9,001 nucleotides of DNA from Odoribacteraceae bacterium (GTDB taxonomy: Bacteria > Bacteroidota > Bacteroidia > Bacteroidales > Marinifilaceae), in NCBI GenBank assembly GCA_031279175.1, contig JAITJA010000213.1, positions 1-9,001 on the forward strand, in the 5' to 3' direction. Position numbers and translations under genes: made by a program. The notes below the pieces were generated by a model. That model had not been told where the DNA came from. It was given only the letters and a program-made list of their open reading frames with translations, and did not search any database. This document shows positions 6,475 to 9,001 of this stretch, one piece after another (positions within the stretch are counted from its first letter, which is position 1; the number at the start of each line of letters is the position of its first letter).

Positions 6475-6488
6475 CCGTTGTTTCATGC
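6475..6488 (+). repeat. 14-bp direct repeat, right copy
   Basis: Second copy of CCGTTGTTTCATGC, identical to 6175-6188. It lies about 145 nt upstream of the S46 peptidase start codon, upstream of the weak -7 candidate at 6539-6546, so it could be a regulatory site; the flanks of the two copies are otherwise unrelated. Confidence 0.7.
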
Positions 6489-6632
6489 CTGTCGCGTCAT
6501 CTCGACCGAAATAAACGCGGGAGATCCCCCTTTTTGTATACCTTCGCGGGGATTTCCAGATTAATCGAAAAATAACGAGACCAGACGATGAATAGAAATC
6601 AAAAGACACCCTTAACAATAAAAACGTAATTA

Positions 6633-8795
6633 ATGAAGAAGATTTGTATTATCATGATTGCCGTGCTCGCGACCTTCACGACACGGGCAGACGAGGGCAT
6701 GTGGCTGCTCTCGTTGTTAAACAAGAACATTGACGCCATGCGCGCGATGGGGTACAGGTTAAGCGCGGAAGATATCTACGCGGTCAACCAGGCCTGCCTG
6801 AAGGACGCCGTCGTCGGACTGGGAAGGATCGGACGACCCTTCAGCCACTTCTGCACCGGCGAGATCATTTCGCCAAAAGGATTGGTGATGACCAATCACC
6901 ACTGCGCGTTCAGCCTGATACAAGAACAATCAACCCTCGAGCACGATTACCTCTCGAACGGCTTCTGGGCTCGCGCGATGAACGAGGAAATCAGCAGCCC
7001 GGGAACATCGGCGTCAATCCTACAGTGGATGGAGGACGTCACCGACCGCGTGAACGCCGCGCTCAACGACCAGATGAGCGAGCACGAACGCGAAAGCGCC
7101 ATCGCGAATATCTCCAGGACAATCACCCGGGAGGCCACGAACGGGAAAAAATTACAGGCCCAGGTGCAATCCATGTTCGAGGGCAACCAGTTCTTCCTCT
7201 TCGTCTACAAGATCTACCTCGACGTCCGCCTCGTCGGGGCGCCACCACAAAGCCTGGGCAAGTTCGGCGGTGACACCGACAACTGGGCATGGCCGCGGCA
7301 CACGGCCGACTTCTCCCTGCTGCGGGTCTACACCGCCCCGAACGGCGAGCCAGCCGCCTATTCCCCGGCAAACGTCCCGCTGAGCCCGAGGCACTTCTTC
7401 CCCGTCTCGGCAGGGGGAGTGAAGGACGGCGACTTCGCGATGATCATGGGATTCCCCGGGTCCACGGACCACTTCCTCACCAGCTTCGGCCTGGAGGAGA
7501 CGATGACGGTCAACACCATCCGCCACGAGGCGCGCACCGAAACCCTCCGCGTCATGAAAGCCGGCATGGACGCCTCGCCGGCCACCCGCATCCAGTACGC
7601 CGCCAAGTACGCGCAGTGCGCCAACTACTGGAAGTATTCCCGCGAGCAAAATATCGCCCTCGAGAACCTCCGTACCATCGACGCTAAACTCCAGCTGGAA
7701 CAGGAATTCACGGGATGGGTAAACGCCGATCCCGCGCGCGTCGCCAGCCACGGGAAAGCACTGGAAATGATCCGGGACGGCTACCGCGAGAAGCGCGACG
7801 GCTCCACGGCAATAACCTACCTCGGCGAAACGTTGTTCGTCCCCGAGCTCCCACGCCTCGCCCACGAGATCGGGAGCGGGAACATGTTCGAGGCGCTCCT
7901 CGCCCCGGAAACCAGCGAGGAGAAGAAAAAAGATATCAAGGAACGCCTGAAAGCCAGCGTGGAATTGTTCTTCAAGAACGTCGACGTGAAGATTGACGAG
8001 AACCTCGTCGCCGTGCTCTTCCGCCTCTACCGCGACCGCGTGGACGAGGGACGGTGGCCGGAGAGCTTCCGCGTCGTGCAGAAAAAATACAAGGGCAACT
8101 TCGAGAAATTCGCCAGGGAGATGTACGCCAAGTCCGTCTTCACGAGCGAGGAGCGGCTGAAGGCCTTCATCGACAACCCGTCGCGGAAGAAGCTCGACGC
8201 CGACCCCTGCTTCCAGGTCGGGAAGGCCACGCGCGCCCTCTACACGCGGCTGAGCGCGGAGTCCACCAGCGCCCGGCAGGCCATCAGCAAGGGCGACCGC
8301 CTCTTCGTCAACGGCCTGATGAAGATGTACCCGGAGAAAATTTGGTCGCCGGACGCCAATTCCACGATCCGCCTGACTTACGGGAAGGTCGGGAGTTACA
8401 AGCCCAAGGACGGGGTGATCTACGATTACTACACGACGCTGACGGGCGTCATCGAGAAAGAAGGCCCGGCCGGAAGCGAGTTCGAGGTCCCGGCAAGGGT
8501 GAAAGCGTTGTACGCGGCGAGGGATTTCGCGCCTTACGGGAAGGATAACCTCGTGACTTGCTTTATCACGAATAATGACATCACCGGCGGTAACTCCGGC
8601 TCACCGGTGATTAACGCGAACGGCGAGCTGATCGGCGTCGCTTTCGACGGCAACTCCGAGGCCATGTCCGGTGACATCGACTTCGAGGAAAATTTGCAGC
8701 GTTGCATCAACGTGGACACGCGCTACGTGTTGTTTGTCATCGACAAGATCGCCGGCGCGAAGAATTTGCTGGAGGAGATGACGATCGTCTATTGA
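6633..8795 (+). CDS. S46 family dipeptidyl-peptidase, DPP7-like
   Basis: A 720-residue secreted serine exopeptidase that removes dipeptides from the N-termini of peptides in the periplasm or at the outer membrane, feeding amino-acid metabolism. A signal peptide (residues 1-19, probable cleavage after Thr-Arg-Ala before DEGMW) starts it. The chymotrypsin-like fold is split by a helical insertion, as in S46. The triad is His90 (TNHHC), Asp226 (RHTADF) and Ser655 (GGNSGSP). Asn217-Trp218 (DTDNW) and nearby residues would hold the substrate N-terminus. At the S1-determining position, 18 residues after the catalytic Ser, there is Gly673 (FDGNSEAMSGD). DPP11 enzymes have Arg there and prefer Asp/Glu; Gly indicates DPP7-type preference for hydrophobic residues. 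Ser675 stands where I recall Trp in many DPP7 proteins. The length is normal for the family. Its terminator follows at 8813. Confidence 0.93.
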   Translation: MKKICIIMIAVLATFTTRADEGMWLLSLLNKNIDAMRAMGYRLSAEDIYAVNQACLKDAVVGLGRIGRPFSHFCTGEIISPKGLVMTNHHCAFSLIQEQSTLEHDYLSNGFWARAMNEEISSPGTSASILQWMEDVTDRVNAALNDQMSEHERESAIANISRTITREATNGKKLQAQVQSMFEGNQFFLFVYKIYLDVRLVGAPPQSLGKFGGDTDNWAWPRHTADFSLLRVYTAPNGEPAAYSPANVPLSPRHFFPVSAGGVKDGDFAMIMGFPGSTDHFLTSFGLEETMTVNTIRHEARTETLRVMKAGMDASPATRIQYAAKYAQCANYWKYSREQNIALENLRTIDAKLQLEQEFTGWVNADPARVASHGKALEMIRDGYREKRDGSTAITYLGETLFVPELPRLAHEIGSGNMFEALLAPETSEEKKKDIKERLKASVELFFKNVDVKIDENLVAVLFRLYRDRVDEGRWPESFRVVQKKYKGNFEKFAREMYAKSVFTSEERLKAFIDNPSRKKLDADPCFQVGKATRALYTRLSAESTSARQAISKGDRLFVNGLMKMYPEKIWSPDANSTIRLTYGKVGSYKPKDGVIYDYYTTLTGVIEKEGPAGSEFEVPARVKALYAARDFAPYGKDNLVTCFITNNDITGGNSGSPVINANGELIGVAFDGNSEAMSGDIDFEENLQRCINVDTRYVLFVIDKIAGAKNLLEEMTIVY

Positions 8796-8812
8796 CTCGC
8801 GACTTGAATGAT

Positions 8813-8850
8813 AACAGGCAGGCAGGATTATCCTCCCTGCCTGTTTTTAT
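8813..8850 (+). terminator. Intrinsic terminator after the S46 peptidase gene
   Basis: AACAGGCAGG at 8813-8822 pairs perfectly with CCTGCCTGTT at 8836-8845, and the 13-base interior contains a further AGG/CCT pairing (8824-8827 with 8831-8834), so the hairpin can extend. A T-run follows from 8844 to 8848. It begins 17 nt after the stop codon and probably ends a single-gene transcript. Confidence 0.9.
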
Positions 8851-8878
8851 TTCTCGCGACAGCGACCTCGCCACGCCA

Positions 8879-9001
8879 CGCGGGGCCTTGCCAGGTTTTG
8901 CAGTGAACGCCACGCGCCACGCGAAACCTTGCCGCGTTTCGCGGCGAGCTCTCCGCGCCACGCGAAACCTCGCCGCGTTTTGCAGCGAACTTTCGCGCCA
9001 C
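8879..9001. repeat. 41-bp tandem repeat array, same family as at the left edge
   Basis: Units begin at 8879, 8920 and 8961 (periods 41 and 41), with the next starting at the window edge, so the array is cut off. CGCG anchors sit at offset 1 in all units, at 14-17 in the 8920 and 8961 units, and at 34-38 in all three: the same three-anchor pattern as in the array at 5-328 and in the same orientation. GCGAAACC, CCGCG and GCCACGCG recur between units. The 8920 unit contains a dyad GCGAAAC (8921-8927) / GTTTCGC (8936-8942) around 8 bases, imperfect in the next unit. No coding potential is recognised. Confidence 0.8.

Larger units (their letters stand above)
6091..6632. other. 542-base divergent intergenic region without a recognised gene
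   Basis: This lies between the starts of two divergent genes. A minus-strand frame of 148 codons (6618-6172) and short frames on both strands look like chance: no family likeness and low-complexity Arg/Ser/Gly stretches. Visible structure includes a purine tract at 6303-6324 (nine consecutive A at 6311-6319), a small inverted repeat GGCC at 6204-6207 and 6214-6217, a bulged GC-rich hairpin candidate at about 6397-6424, a 14-bp direct repeat and a minus-strand promoter candidate (listed separately). For the peptidase I find only an imperfect -7 box TACCTTCG at 6539-6546 with no suitable TTG upstream. The last 30 bases before its ATG are A-rich, the usual Bacteroidota substitute for a Shine-Dalgarno. 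Confidence 0.55.

Noticed and set aside
6539..6546. Promoter of the S46 peptidase gene at TACCTTCG
   Set aside because: One mismatch in the -7 box and no TTG at the right distance upstream, so it is not listed as a feature.
6172..6618. A 148-codon minus-strand frame in the intergenic region (and a nested 60-codon frame)
   Set aside because: No recognisable family, strongly mixed composition, and the best promoter candidate lies inside it rather than in front of it. It runs toward the dehydrogenase and is better explained as leader or spacer.
7152..7865. A 237-codon minus-strand frame within the S46 peptidase gene, and other frames inside it
   Set aside because: Shadow frames of a GC-rich gene that is itself complete with signal peptide and catalytic triad.

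Overview
The window looks like chromosomal DNA from a GC-rich member of the Bacteroidota, most likely Bacteroidales. The evidence is a lipoprotein BamD followed directly by the Bacteroidota-type RNA polymerase omega subunit and CoaBC, an S46 dipeptidyl-peptidase, a long-form glutamate semialdehyde dehydrogenase, and a good Bacteroidota promoter (TTG - 19 nt - TAnnTTTG) in front of bamD. I cannot name the species. No rRNA, tRNA, CRISPR array, transposase or phage gene was seen.

Layout. 1-328 is a non-coding array of about eight 41-42 bp units. 329-559 is a GC-rich leader with an AT-rich island and the bamD promoter. 560-4379 is a co-directional plus-strand cluster: bamD, rpoZ, coaBC, pyrB, pyrI. 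It is interrupted by an intrinsic terminator between rpoZ and coaBC and closed by a second one after pyrI. 4459-6090 on the minus strand is L-glutamate gamma-semialdehyde dehydrogenase (pruA/rocA type), converging on pyrI. 6091-6632 is a 542-base divergent intergenic region with a candidate minus-strand promoter and a 14-bp direct repeat whose copies lie exactly 300 bp apart. 6633-8795 is a secreted S46 dipeptidyl-peptidase of DPP7 type, followed by a strong terminator. From 8879 to the window end the same family of 41-bp repeats as on the left edge begins again.

How the genes fit together. The cluster joins envelope biogenesis (BamD), transcription (omega), coenzyme A synthesis (CoaBC) and the first step of pyrimidine synthesis (PyrBI, class B aspartate transcarbamoylase). 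CoaB normally uses CTP and PyrI normally senses CTP/ATP, so the coaBC-pyrB-pyrI part has a plausible nucleotide link. The S46 peptidase would release dipeptides in the periplasm, and the dehydrogenase would oxidise proline-derived semialdehyde to glutamate; together they fit amino-acid fermentation, but they are separate divergent units.

The ordinary genes are well explained. The least explained signal is the 41-42 bp CGCG-phased repeat family present at both ends of the window.
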